Of a DNA stretch of 64,000 nt, positions 25,570 to 34,088 are shown piece after piece. The position numbers were made by a program, and so were the translations under genes. Within the stretch, counting starts at the first letter, position 1; each line of letters begins with the position of its first letter. Below the pieces are notes generated by a model that had not been told where the DNA came from, did no database searches, and saw only the letters and a list, made by a program, of their open reading frames with translations. This stretch comes from Pseudomonas neustonica (lineage in GTDB: Bacteria; Pseudomonadota; Gammaproteobacteria; Pseudomonadales; Pseudomonadaceae). The stretch spans positions 92,018 through 156,017 of the forward strand of contig NZ_RKKU01000007.1 of NCBI RefSeq assembly GCF_003797945.1. Direction: 5' to 3'.

Positions 25570-26280
25570 ATGAATAGTATTAACCTCTTGCCGGGCTGGG
25601 CGCTGTCTGCCGCCAACCTGGCGCCGTTGCAATCAGCTTTGCAAAGCAGCTTGCCTGCATTTGCGGTGCACCTGCATGAGTTGCCGCCCATGCAAATGTC
25701 GAGTCTTGAGACCGATTTGCAGGAGCTGGCCGACTCCCTTCAGCCTGGTTGGTTGGTTGGCTGGTCTTTGGGCGGCATGTTGTCAGTACAACTATTACGT
25801 CGTTATCCCGAACGCTTTTGTGGCGTGGTGACTATCGCCAGCAATGCCTGCTTTGCGACGCGCACAGATTGGCTGGAGGCCATGCCGGCCGAGACCTTCA
25901 AGACGTTCTTTAATGACGCCCGCGAGAAACCGGAAAAGATCCTCAAACGCTTTGGATTGCTGGTCAGCCAGGGGGGCGCCAACGCCCGAGAGTTAAGCAA
26001 GCAATTACAGTGGAGCGACGCTGACCCATTGCAGCGGTTGAATCAGCTTGCGCTTTTGGGTGTGCTGGATAACCGTATTCATCTCAGCCGCACTCAGCAG
26101 CCGGTGCTGCATTGTCTGGCGGGTCAAGATGCGTTGGTGCCTGCGACTGTGGCTACAAAATTGCAGTCGCTCAACCCGAAAGCGCAAATACGTTTGCACC
26201 CGGATGCCAGTCACGCCTTGCCTTTGGAACAGCCCGACTGGGTGGCACAGCAAATCGCTGATTGGGTCCGTCCGGAATGA
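25570..26280 (+). CDS. bioH: Pimeloyl-ACP methyl ester carboxylesterase
   Basis: The protein has about 236 residues and an alpha/beta hydrolase fold. Early motifs are LLPGWALSAANLAP and a nucleophile serine in GWSLGGMLS; the catalytic Asp and His are in AGQDALVPA and DASHALPLE. It removes the methyl group from pimeloyl-ACP methyl ester at the end of the BioC-BioH pathway. ATG at 25570 is preceded by GAAGAG; another ATG at 25555 overlaps bioF. Confidence 0.9.
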   Translation: MNSINLLPGWALSAANLAPLQSALQSSLPAFAVHLHELPPMQMSSLETDLQELADSLQPGWLVGWSLGGMLSVQLLRRYPERFCGVVTIASNACFATRTDWLEAMPAETFKTFFNDAREKPEKILKRFGLLVSQGGANARELSKQLQWSDADPLQRLNQLALLGVLDNRIHLSRTQQPVLHCLAGQDALVPATVATKLQSLNPKAQIRLHPDASHALPLEQPDWVAQQIADWVRPE

Positions 26281-27074
26281 GTGATGCGGTAATCGATAAG
26301 CAGCAGGTTGCCGCCTCCTTCAGCCGGGCCGCGGGTACCTATGATCAGGTGGCTGAACTGCAGCGTAATGTGGGCAGCAATCTGCTGGGGCGTTTGCCGG
26401 ATACGGTGCAGTTTGAAGCATTAGCCGATATTGGCTGTGGCACTGGTTACTTTACCCGTGCGTTGGCGCAACGTTTTGCCAAGCCGGTTCTGGGGCTGGA
26501 TATAGCCGAAGGTATGCTGCGCTATGCCCGCGAGCAAAGTCCGTCTGGTTTGGCCTGGTTGGCTGCCGATGCAGAGGCGCTGCCATTGCGTTCCGCTAGC
26601 CAGGACCTGCTGTTCTCAAGCCTGGCGTTGCAATGGTGTCCGCAGCTGCCGCTGGCTTTGAACGAGGCGTTCCGTGTTTTGAAACCAGGCGGATGTATGG
26701 CTTTCAATACCCTGGTTGCAGGCACGCTGGTTGAGTTGCGCGAGGCGTGGCAAGCGGTCGATGGCTTTGTGCACGTGAATCGGTTTATGCCTTTGCCGCA
26801 GTTGCAGGGAATACTCGCTGGTGCTGGCTTTGCCAGCTGGCATTGCGAGGTTGAGATGCATGTTCTGCATTATGCGCAACTGAGTGAGTTGACCCACGAG
26901 CTCAAGGCGTTGGGGGCACATAACCTCAACGCTGGTCGACCAAGCGGTTTAACCGGGCGCGCTCGCTTGCGCGCTCTGACTACAGCCTATGAAACTCGGC
27001 GTCAGGCAACGGGGTTGCCAGCGACCTACCAGGTGGCTCAAGTACTGTTGTTCAAGGGCCTTGATCAGGTTTGA
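26277..27074 (+). CDS. bioC: Malonyl-ACP O-methyltransferase
   Basis: The 265-residue SAM methyltransferase has SFSRAAGTYDQVAELQ at the N-terminus and the SAM-binding ALADIGCGTGYFTRAL. It methylates malonyl-ACP to start pimelate synthesis on the fatty acid machinery. Its ATG overlaps the bioH stop (ATGA), so the two genes are translationally coupled, fitting their consecutive steps. Confidence 0.93.
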   Translation: MSDAVIDKQQVAASFSRAAGTYDQVAELQRNVGSNLLGRLPDTVQFEALADIGCGTGYFTRALAQRFAKPVLGLDIAEGMLRYAREQSPSGLAWLAADAEALPLRSASQDLLFSSLALQWCPQLPLALNEAFRVLKPGGCMAFNTLVAGTLVELREAWQAVDGFVHVNRFMPLPQLQGILAGAGFASWHCEVEMHVLHYAQLSELTHELKALGAHNLNAGRPSGLTGRARLRALTTAYETRRQATGLPATYQVAQVLLFKGLDQV

Positions 27075-27085
27075 TGGAGTAGAGC

Positions 27086-27766
27086 ATGTCCAGACGATAT
27101 TTTGTGACCGGTACCGATACCGAAATCGGCAAAACAACCATTGCGGCTGCGCTTCTGCACGCCGCACGTGTTGGTGGGCTCAGTACGGCTGCGGTCAAGC
27201 CGGTAGCGGCAGGATGCGAACTCACAGCGCAAGGCTTGCGTAACGAAGATGCGCTTGCCTTGCAGGCAGAGTGTTCGCCCGAGTTAGCGTACGAGCTGAT
27301 CAACCCTATTGCACTGAAAGCCGCTATTGCGCCCCATATCGCGGCGCAGGAAGAGGGTGCTGCATTGACCCTTGAAGTGCTGGCCGGTGCCTGCCTCGAG
27401 GTTTTTGATCGCAAACGGGATTTGACCCTGGTTGAAGGGGCAGGTGGCTGGCGGGTGCCGCTGAACAGTGATGAGCTCTTGTCCGGGCTGGCGACTGATC
27501 TGAAGTTGCCCGTGGTTCTGGTGGTGGGTATGCGGCTAGGCTGTATTAATCATGCCCTGCTGACCTGCGAGGCCATTGCCGCAGACGGATTGGAGTTGGC
27601 GGGTTGGGTTGCCAATCACGTTGATCCGGACATGAGCCGGCCGGATGAGAACCTGGCTACCTTGCAGGCGTTAATCAAGGCACCTTTTTTGGGTCGTGTT
27701 CCGCGACTTGAGAACGCAAGCGCTGCTGCCGTAGCGCCCTATTTGGATGTGACGCCACTGGTCTGA
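27086..27766 (+). CDS. bioD: Dethiobiotin synthetase
   Basis: The 226-residue ATP-dependent enzyme closes the ureido ring. The modified P-loop is VTGTDTEIGKTTIAAAL, with VKPVAAGCE and LVEGAGGWRVPL as further family motifs. It is the last gene of the biotin operon, 11 bases after bioC. Confidence 0.94.
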   Translation: MSRRYFVTGTDTEIGKTTIAAALLHAARVGGLSTAAVKPVAAGCELTAQGLRNEDALALQAECSPELAYELINPIALKAAIAPHIAAQEEGAALTLEVLAGACLEVFDRKRDLTLVEGAGGWRVPLNSDELLSGLATDLKLPVVLVVGMRLGCINHALLTCEAIAADGLELAGWVANHVDPDMSRPDENLATLQALIKAPFLGRVPRLENASAAAVAPYLDVTPLV

Positions 27767-27844
27767 ACTGACCGGCGGTGATGTCCAATAGTGGCCATTT
27801 GTGCTTGAATAAGTGCAGGCTTTCTAGAACACCGAGGTTTTGTT

Positions 27845-28153
27845 ATGGCTACCCTTGACTTGATTTCATCTGGCCTGACCAGTGTGCGTCAGGGTCAAAA
27901 CCGTATGTCCAATGCTGCGTCTGATATCGCCCGCGTTGGAACTGCCGTTGATCCCACTGCTCCGCAGGCCGTGCCTGCACAGCCTGCTACCGGGCAAGCT
28001 GCTTCCAGCTCTCCGGTAGAAAGTGCGCGACCGGTCAATCTGGTCGATAGTCTGGTTGAGCTGCAGCAAGGGCGTCAGGAAGCTCAAGCCGGTGCTTCTG
28101 TGATTGATACCGCAGACGAAGTGTTGGGCACGTTGCTCGACGTAACCGTCTAA
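27845..28153 (+). CDS. Small protein resembling the ends of flagellar rod/hook proteins
   Basis: The 102-residue protein has an N-terminal stretch (residues 4-30, LDLISSGLTSVRQGQNRMSN) that looks like the start of axial rod/hook proteins. Its C-terminal stretch (about 65-100, SLVELQQGRQEAQAGASVID and TADEVLGTLLDV) looks like their closing helix. The middle is only a short Ala/Pro-rich linker. In real FlgB/C/F/G/E proteins these ends pair as the D0 domain, so this may be a minimal D0 hairpin. No flagellar genes are nearby. The function is unknown; the resemblance is by eye. Confidence 0.7.
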   Translation: MATLDLISSGLTSVRQGQNRMSNAASDIARVGTAVDPTAPQAVPAQPATGQAASSSPVESARPVNLVDSLVELQQGRQEAQAGASVIDTADEVLGTLLDVTV

Positions 28154-28217
28154 GCTGAGTCGTCCCGGACGCGCCTATTTCGGGTGCGCCTGGGCTGACT
28201 GGTCGAGGTCTTTGGTT

Positions 28218-28985
28218 ATGATGAGTATCGGTGCTGCCAGCACGTACGGTTATTCCCCTCCGGTTGTATCGTCGCAGTTTCAAGCCGCTGCCGTTTCCCC
28301 TACGTCTATCGATAACGCGACACGCCCGGACAAGGCGAGTAGCGACTTTCCTCCCGTTGATCAAATGTCTGCTGGCGATGCTGCCGGTGCCAAGCCGCCT
28401 GAAGAAAAGGCGGTTTCTGGAAGTCAGGACCTGGAGCAGCAGAAGCGGGCCCAGTTGGCTGATGCCGAAGCTGAGTTGCAGCGAGTAACGCAGGAAGAAA
28501 TCAGTGAGCTGGCAGCGCGCGACCGAGAGGTGCGCAGCCACGAACAGGCGCACATGGCCGCAGGTGGTCAGTATGCTGGCTCGGTACAGTACGATTACAA
28601 ACGCGGTCCGGATGGTCGTTTGTATGCGGTGGGTGGTGAAGTAGGTATCGATACCTCTCGGGTGCCGGGTGATCCACAGGCGACAATCGACAAGATGGAG
28701 CAAGTCCGGCGGGCAGCCCTCGCGCCTGCAGAACCTTCAGGACAAGATCTGGCCGTAGCAGCGCAAGCTGCCCAGGTTGTTGCACAGGCGCGTGCCGAGC
28801 TGGCGACCAAGCCTGCTGAAGACTCGGAACGCGGCGACGTCAGTGCGTCAGAAGAGAGCGATCAAGAAAGTGCGTCTGGCGACGATACCGTTGATGAGGC
28901 ATCGGCCTCTTCGCGTGACTTGTCGCTGTATCGCAATATCGCAGCAAATGCCGCCGACATCGGGTCAGTGGACTTGCGCGCCTGA
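28218..28985 (+). CDS. SprA-related putative metalloprotease
   Basis: The 255-residue protein has a central domain with a zincin-like HEQAH motif (RSHEQAHMAAGGQYAG), then YDYKRGPDGRLYAVGGEVGI and DPQATIDKMEQVRRAALAP. This is the layout of the SprA-related / CJM1_0395 putative metalloprotease family. Low-complexity Ser/Ala/Asp-rich regions flank the domain and the tail is acidic. No signal peptide is seen. Substrate and role are unknown. It follows the rod/hook-like small gene by 64 bases, so the two may be linked. Confidence 0.75.
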   Translation: MMSIGAASTYGYSPPVVSSQFQAAAVSPTSIDNATRPDKASSDFPPVDQMSAGDAAGAKPPEEKAVSGSQDLEQQKRAQLADAEAELQRVTQEEISELAARDREVRSHEQAHMAAGGQYAGSVQYDYKRGPDGRLYAVGGEVGIDTSRVPGDPQATIDKMEQVRRAALAPAEPSGQDLAVAAQAAQVVAQARAELATKPAEDSERGDVSASEESDQESASGDDTVDEASASSRDLSLYRNIAANAADIGSVDLRA

Positions 28986-29082
28986 CTGCCCCCGTCTACC
29001 AACCTTCCTGATTTCAGCAATACGCTACTGTTTTGTCTAGCCGCTATGCGTATCTATTTATAGTTAGGTATTCACGCGGGGG

Positions 29083-29128
29083 TTGACTTTCATTTGGCGT
29101 AAACGTATGTTTCAAACACATGTTTGAA
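29083..29128 (+). promoter_or_regulatory. fadE-type promoter with PsrA-like operator
   Basis: The -35 TTGACT (29083-29088), 17-base spacer and -10 TATGTT (29106-29111) form a good sigma-70 promoter. Overlapping and just after the -10 is the palindrome TTCAAACAcaTGTTTGAA (29111-29128), which contains CAAAC-N4-GTTTG. That agrees with the (G/C)AAAC-N2-4-GTTT(G/C) consensus of PsrA, a fatty-acid-responsive TetR-type repressor of Pseudomonas. Placement implies repression relieved by long-chain fatty acids. Confidence 0.65.
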
Positions 29129-29200
29129 TGTGCTGCCAGGCAGCGCACCCTGCAGCCTTCGCTGCCCTTGCATCTGATACTACTGTTGAGGTCAAGCACC

Positions 29201-31006
29201 ATGCCCGATTATAAAGCCCCCCTGCGTGATATCCGTTTCGTTCGCGATGAGCTTCTGGGTTATGAAGAGCATTACCAGAGCCTGCCAGGCTGTGAAGATG
29301 CGACTCCCGATATGGTTAACGCCATTCTTGAAGAAGGCGCCAAGTTCTGTGAGCAGATTATTGCTCCCCTTAACCGGGTAGGCGACACCGAGGGTTGCAC
29401 CTGGAGCCCTGAGGGCGTGAAGACGCCAACCGGCTTTAAAGAAGCCTATCAGCAGTATGTTGAAGGTGGCTGGCCGAGCCTGGCGCATGACGTTGATCAC
29501 GGCGGCCAGGGTCTCCCCGAATCTTTGGGTCTGGCCATCAGCGAAATGGTTGGCCAAGCCAACTGGTCGTGGGGCATGTACCCTGGCCTGTCGCATGGCT
29601 GCATGAACACCATCGCTACCCACGGTACCGAAGATCAGAAGCACACTTATCTGACCAAACTGGTTTCTGGCCAGTGGACCGGCACCATGTGTTTGACCGA
29701 ACCGCATTGTGGTACCGATCTGGGCATGCTGCGCACTAAGGCCGAGCCTGCTGCTGACGGCACCTACAAGTTGAACGGCACCAAGATCTTCATCTCGTCC
29801 GGCGAACACGACATGGCGGAAAATATCGTCCATATCGTTCTGGCGCGTCTGCCCGATGCACCGGCCGGCACCAAGGGTATTTCCCTGTTCATCGTGCCCA
29901 AGTTTCTGCCTAATGCAGAAGGTGAGATGGGCGAGCGCAATGGCGTGGCCTGTGGCTCCCTGGAGCACAAGATGGGTATCCACGGCAATGCGACCTGCGT
30001 GATGAACTTTGACGGCGCAACCGGCTATTTGATCGGGCCACCAAACAAGGGCCTGAATGCGATGTTCACCTTTATGAACACCGCGCGTCTGGGTACTGCG
30101 TTGCAAGGCCTGGCGCACGCTGAAGTCGGCTTCCAGGGTGGCATTCAGTATGCACGTGACCGTCTGCAAATGCGTTCGCTGACCGGCCCCAAGGCGCCTG
30201 AAAAAGCCGCTGACCCGATCATCGTTCATCCTGACGTGCGCCGCATGCTGCTGACCATGAAGTCGTTCGCCGAAGGCTGCCGCGCCATGGTTTACTTCAC
30301 CGCGAAGCAAGTGGATATCGTCAAGAACAGCACCGATCCTGAGCAGCAGAAGCAAGCTGATGCGCTGCTGGCGCTGTTGACGCCTATCGCCAAGGCATTC
30401 ATGACTGAAGTAGGCTTTGAAGCTGCCAACCACGGCGTGCAGATCTACGGTGGTCATGGCTTTATTGCTGAATGGGGCATGGAGCAAAACGTACGTGATG
30501 CGCGTATTGCCATGCTGTATGAAGGCACTACCGGTATTCAGGCGCTGGACTTGCTGGGCCGTAAGGTACTGATGACGCAAGGCGAAGCACTGAAGGGCTT
30601 CACCAAGATCGTTCACAAGTTCTGTCAGGCTCAGGAAGGTAACAGCGATATCGCCGAGTTCGTCGCGCCGCTGGCTCAGCTCAATAAAGAGTGGGGCGAG
30701 CTGACGATGAAAGTAGGTATGGCCGCTATGAAGGATCGTGAAATGGTCGGTGCTGCTTCAGTCGACTATTGCATGTACTCCGGCTACGCTTGCCTGGCCT
30801 ACTTCTGGGCTGATATGGCACGCGTTGCCGCTGCCAAGCTGGCCGAGGGGACTTCCGAAGAGGCGTTCTACACTGCCAAGCTGCAGACCGCGCGCTTCTA
30901 CTTCCAGCGAATTCTGCCGCGCACCCGCGCTCACGTAGATTCAATGCTGTCTGGCGCCGACAACCTGATGGACATGGACGCAGAGAACTTCGCTCTGGGT
31001 TACTGA
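29201..31006 (+). CDS. Acyl-CoA dehydrogenase (FadE-like, PsrA-type promoter)
   Basis: The 601-residue protein has [19 protein letters not shown] and [19 protein letters not shown] in the FAD/substrate region and [20 protein letters not shown] with [18 protein letters not shown] near the catalytic base. The C-terminal extension marks it as a FadE-type enzyme for fatty acyl-CoA oxidation, paralogous to the one at 19371-21173. The start at 29201 ([10 protein letters not shown]) was chosen by family alignment. It is controlled by a promoter with a PsrA-like operator and ends in a textbook terminator. Confidence 0.92.
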   Translation: MPDYKAPLRDIRFVRDELLGYEEHYQSLPGCEDATPDMVNAILEEGAKFCEQIIAPLNRVGDTEGCTWSPEGVKTPTGFKEAYQQYVEGGWPSLAHDVDHGGQGLPESLGLAISEMVGQANWSWGMYPGLSHGCMNTIATHGTEDQKHTYLTKLVSGQWTGTMCLTEPHCGTDLGMLRTKAEPAADGTYKLNGTKIFISSGEHDMAENIVHIVLARLPDAPAGTKGISLFIVPKFLPNAEGEMGERNGVACGSLEHKMGIHGNATCVMNFDGATGYLIGPPNKGLNAMFTFMNTARLGTALQGLAHAEVGFQGGIQYARDRLQMRSLTGPKAPEKAADPIIVHPDVRRMLLTMKSFAEGCRAMVYFTAKQVDIVKNSTDPEQQKQADALLALLTPIAKAFMTEVGFEAANHGVQIYGGHGFIAEWGMEQNVRDARIAMLYEGTTGIQALDLLGRKVLMTQGEALKGFTKIVHKFCQAQEGNSDIAEFVAPLAQLNKEWGELTMKVGMAAMKDREMVGAASVDYCMYSGYACLAYFWADMARVAAAKLAEGTSEEAFYTAKLQTARFYFQRILPRTRAHVDSMLSGADNLMDMDAENFALGY

Positions 31007-31033
31007 TTCAGCAGTTAGTCTGAGTGCTAAAAA

Positions 31034-31066
31034 GGCCGCCCCGGTTGATCCGGGGCGGCCTTTTTT
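31034..31066 (+). terminator. Rho-independent terminator of the acyl-CoA dehydrogenase gene
   Basis: An 11-bp GC-rich stem, GGCCGCCCCGG / CCGGGGCGGCC, with a 5-base loop is followed by T6 and preceded by an A-run, so it can work in both directions. It also lies before the convergent egtB stop. Confidence 0.92.
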
Positions 31067-31087
31067 ATGCCGCGATAGCGCTATCTT

Positions 31088-32299
31088 TTATGGATTGCGT
31101 GCCAAGCGTAAGCCGCTGAATTGCCAGCGCGCCGCGGCGGGGAAAAAGTTGCGGTAGGATGGCCTGCTATGGCCGTTGGGTGTGGCGCATGAGCTGCCAC
31201 GCAGCACCATCTGGTTGATCATGAACTTGCCGTTGTATTCGCCCACGGCACCGGCAGCAGGCTGGTAACCCGGGTAAGGCAGATAGGCGCTGTTGGTCCA
31301 TTGCCATACTTCACCAAATAACCCGCCCAGTTCCGGGTGCTCTCTGGCGGCGTGCTCCCATTCCATTTCTGTCGGTAATCTGGCCTCTGACCAGCGTGCA
31401 AAGGCGTCAGCTTCATACAGACTGATGTGGCATAGCGGCGCGCCATGGTTCAGTGGCTGCTCCCCGGCGAGGGTAAAAATCACCCACTGCTGGTCACGGT
31501 GCTGCCAATACTGCGGCGCTTTCACTTCGTGGCTGCAAACCCAGTCCCAGCCATCTGAGAGCCAAAGCTCGGGCCGCTGATAGCCGCCGTCGGCGATGAA
31601 GGCAAGAAAGTCCCCATTGTTCACATTGCGGTCTGCTATTTGAAACGGCTCAAGCCAGACCTTGTGCGAAGGCCCTTCGTTGTCATAGCTGAACTCTGCA
31701 GTTGAATGACCGATCTCACATAGCCCGCCTGCCAATGAGACAAACTGTTGTGCGGACTTGTCTTGTTCTGCTTGCGGATGCTCGGGTGCAGCATCACGCC
31801 AGGCGGGTTGCAATGGATTACAGGCAAAGTGGTGTTTGAGATCGGTCAGCATCAGCTCCTGGTGCTGTTGCTCATGCTGCAGTCCGAGCTCTATCAGCTC
31901 GTTGAGCTTGCCTGACTGATCCCCCGTCGCCAGCAGCGCTGACATGTGCTGGTCGACGTGCTGGCGATAGTGCAGTACCTCGTCCAGTGAGGGGCGTGAC
32001 AGCAGGCCGCGCTCTGCCCGCAGGTGTCGCTCACCGACGCCCACATAGTAGGAGTTGAAGAGTATGCGGTAGCGAGGGTCCAGTGGCGGTGGCGGCGTAT
32101 CCAGGGCACCGAGCACAAAAGTCTCAAAGAACCAGGTGGTGTGTGCGAGGTGCCACTTGAGTGGGCTGGCATCCGGCATGGATTGCAGTTGGCAATCCTC
32201 TGCACTGAGCCCGCGAATAAGCTCTAGCGAGTACGCCCGGGTCTGGGCGTAGCGAAACTCAAGGCTGTTAGCGCTCCGCTGGCTGGCGATGTGGCTCAT
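31088..32299 (-). CDS. egtB: Ergothioneine biosynthesis protein EgtB (sulfoxide synthase)
   Basis: The 403-residue protein has an N-terminal DinB-like domain with the iron-ligand histidines (HLAHTTWFFETFVL and HEQQHQELM) and a C-terminal FGE/sulfatase-modifying domain ending in RGSSCATPNGHSRPSYRNFF. EgtB joins hercynine to a cysteine-type thiol using iron and oxygen. Its ATG overlaps the egtD stop (ATGA). No egtA, egtC or C-S lyase is beside it, so the thiol donor and last step must be supplied from elsewhere. A SenA-type selenoneine role is less likely without its partners. Confidence 0.88.
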   Translation of the reverse strand: MSHIASQRSANSLEFRYAQTRAYSLELIRGLSAEDCQLQSMPDASPLKWHLAHTTWFFETFVLGALDTPPPPLDPRYRILFNSYYVGVGERHLRAERGLLSRPSLDEVLHYRQHVDQHMSALLATGDQSGKLNELIELGLQHEQQHQELMLTDLKHHFACNPLQPAWRDAAPEHPQAEQDKSAQQFVSLAGGLCEIGHSTAEFSYDNEGPSHKVWLEPFQIADRNVNNGDFLAFIADGGYQRPELWLSDGWDWVCSHEVKAPQYWQHRDQQWVIFTLAGEQPLNHGAPLCHISLYEADAFARWSEARLPTEMEWEHAAREHPELGGLFGEVWQWTNSAYLPYPGYQPAAGAVGEYNGKFMINQMVLRGSSCATPNGHSRPSYRNFFPAAARWQFSGLRLARNP

Positions 32300-33276
32300 A
32301 TTGGCTCCGCTAGAAATACGCCGAACCAGTCTTGCGGATCAGTCCAGTATTGCTTGCAGCGCAAGCCACTGGCCGCCAGCAGAGCGCGAAATTCGTCGAC
32401 ACTGTATTTGTGAGAATACTCGGTGAGTATGTGCTCTTCTGCACGGAAATGCCGGTCGGTGTGGGCGCCGAACTCTACCCGTTGCTGCTGATTTGAAATC
32501 AGGCGCATTTCGATGCGGCGGCTGGCCTGATCGAATCGCGCGCAGTGGCGAAATTTTTCCGGATCAAAATTGGCATCCAACTCTCGGTTTACCACGCTCA
32601 GCACGTTGAGATTAAATTCGGCAGTAACCCCGCTGGCGTCATCATAAGCTGCTTCGAGAATGTCGGTATCTTTGACCAGGTCTGCCCCGATCAGTAGCCG
32701 ACCATGCTGGCCGCAGTGCGCCCTCACTCGCCGTAAGAAGCGTATAGCGTCGCGAGGCTCGAAGTTGCCGATGGAGGAGCCTGGGTAGAAAAACACGGGG
32801 GGTGAGTCCGCTCGCTCAGCCAGCAAATCATGCAGGTCCAACTGCTGGGTAAAGTCGGTGACCACGCCGACGCATTCCAGTCGTGGGTGTTGCCTGGCAA
32901 TCTCGGCCAGCGAGCTTTGTAGAAACTCGCCTGCGATATCAACGCCAACCAGCCTGGCCGGGCGTATTGCGTCGAGCCAATACCGCGTTTTACCGCAATC
33001 GCCGCAGCCCAGGTCTATCCATTGCATACGGGCAGGCAGATGTTCGGCAATAGCGTCGCGATGCTCCGTAAATATCGCGGCTTCAGTGCGGGTAGGGTAG
33101 TACTCGTCGAGTTTGCAGATGGCGGTGAAGAGTTCACAGCCACGGTCGTCGTAAAAGTATTTGGAGTCGATGCGCGCTTGAGGTTGCAGCAGTCCGCGCA
33201 GTAGTTTTTGACGCTCATCCTGAGCAGGAGTGTGAAGTGCAGTTTGGAGTCGGGGCAGATCTAGGGCAAGGCTCAC
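32296..33276 (-). CDS. egtD: L-histidine N-alpha-methyltransferase
   Basis: The 326-residue EgtD-type SAM methyltransferase has SKYFYDDRGCELFTAICKLD near the start, the SAM site in WIDLGCGDCGKTRYWL, and FFYPGSSIGNFEP. It trimethylates histidine to hercynine, the substrate of EgtB. It is first in the egtD-egtB pair and begins with GTG at 33276. No regulator is obvious in the short upstream region. Confidence 0.9.
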   Translation of the reverse strand: MSLALDLPRLQTALHTPAQDERQKLLRGLLQPQARIDSKYFYDDRGCELFTAICKLDEYYPTRTEAAIFTEHRDAIAEHLPARMQWIDLGCGDCGKTRYWLDAIRPARLVGVDIAGEFLQSSLAEIARQHPRLECVGVVTDFTQQLDLHDLLAERADSPPVFFYPGSSIGNFEPRDAIRFLRRVRAHCGQHGRLLIGADLVKDTDILEAAYDDASGVTAEFNLNVLSVVNRELDANFDPEKFRHCARFDQASRRIEMRLISNQQQRVEFGAHTDRHFRAEEHILTEYSHKYSVDEFRALLAASGLRCKQYWTDPQDWFGVFLAEPI

Positions 33277-33347
33277 GCAGGCGATATCCTCTGCTAGTCA
33301 AAGACGCATGTGTCTAAAACTTAGCAGTCTGCTTAGCCTTTCGCCAG

Positions 33348-33377
33348 CAAAGGTTCTGGCGTATGCCGGAACCTTTG
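33348..33377 (-). terminator. Hairpin after darP
   Basis: CAAAGGTTC (33348-33356) pairs perfectly with GAACCTTTG (33369-33377), extended inward by a T-G pair and GGC/GCC around a GTAT loop. It lies 19-48 bases after the darP stop on the minus strand and before the egtD gene. Confidence 0.6.
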
Positions 33378-33395
33378 ACTCAACGCCGGGTAAAA

Positions 33396-33926
33396 CTAGA
33401 GTCCCTTGGCGCTATCTATCAGTTGCCGGATCATCTTGAATAGCTTGCGGGAGGCCGCTGGAGTCTTGTTTTGCTCGGCTTCTTTATTGGCTTGTCGAAC
33501 CAGATGTCGAATCTGCTGCCGGTCGGCAGCGGGATAAGCCAGCATGAAGAGTTCCAGTTCGTCGCTGCGGCCGGTGAGCAGGCGATCACGCCAGCGTTCC
33601 ATCTGGTGAAAGTGCTGGGCATGTGCCTGGGTACTGCTGTCGATCAGGTCAAGATACGTCTGGATCGCTTCAATATCCTGGTCCCGAACCAGCTTGCCGA
33701 CAAAGCTCATGTGGCGCTTGAGAGCGCCGCGCGCAGTGTGTCGGGGGGCCTCGGCCAACGCCAGGCGTAGCTTGTCGGTCAACTCAAGTTTGTTGAGCTG
33801 ATCGGGTTTGAGCGCGATCAGTCTACGTCCCATTTCCTGCAGAGCATCCATTTCCCGTTTGATCTGACTTTTGCTCTTGCCTTCGTCAATGGGTTCGAGG
33901 GATTCGTCTTCGTGAAACTCGGTCAT
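33396..33926 (-). CDS. darP: Dual-action ribosomal maturation protein DarP (YjgA)
   Basis: The 176-residue DUF615 protein has KSKSQIKREMDALQEMG at the N-terminus, then LALAEAPRHTARGALKRHMSF and a C-terminal RHLVRQANKEAEQNKTP. It binds late 50S precursors and helps peptidyl-transferase centre assembly. The start is at 33926 (MTEFHEDES); a longer frame upstream is not needed. It is divergent from pmbA, the usual Pseudomonas arrangement. Confidence 0.9.
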   Translation of the reverse strand: MTEFHEDESLEPIDEGKSKSQIKREMDALQEMGRRLIALKPDQLNKLELTDKLRLALAEAPRHTARGALKRHMSFVGKLVRDQDIEAIQTYLDLIDSSTQAHAQHFHQMERWRDRLLTGRSDELELFMLAYPAADRQQIRHLVRQANKEAEQNKTPAASRKLFKMIRQLIDSAKGL

Positions 33927-34088
33927 GGCGTGCCTGTTGGAAATTGCTCGGGTTGGGTAGGTGTTATTGCATGAGCAGACGCGGCTGCTGGTGACTATGA
34001 TACCTGTTCTGATCAGTACAGGGGTAATCGGCTGTGGTCGGGTGTGGCGCAACCCCGTTACAATGGAATGCATTGCTCTGGAGGATAT

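Noticed and set aside
29192..30616. Long antisense frame inside the acyl-CoA dehydrogenase gene
   Set aside because: Codon-bias shadow of a well-supported coding gene. Similar antisense frames in murA, cysNC and purL were rejected for the same reason.
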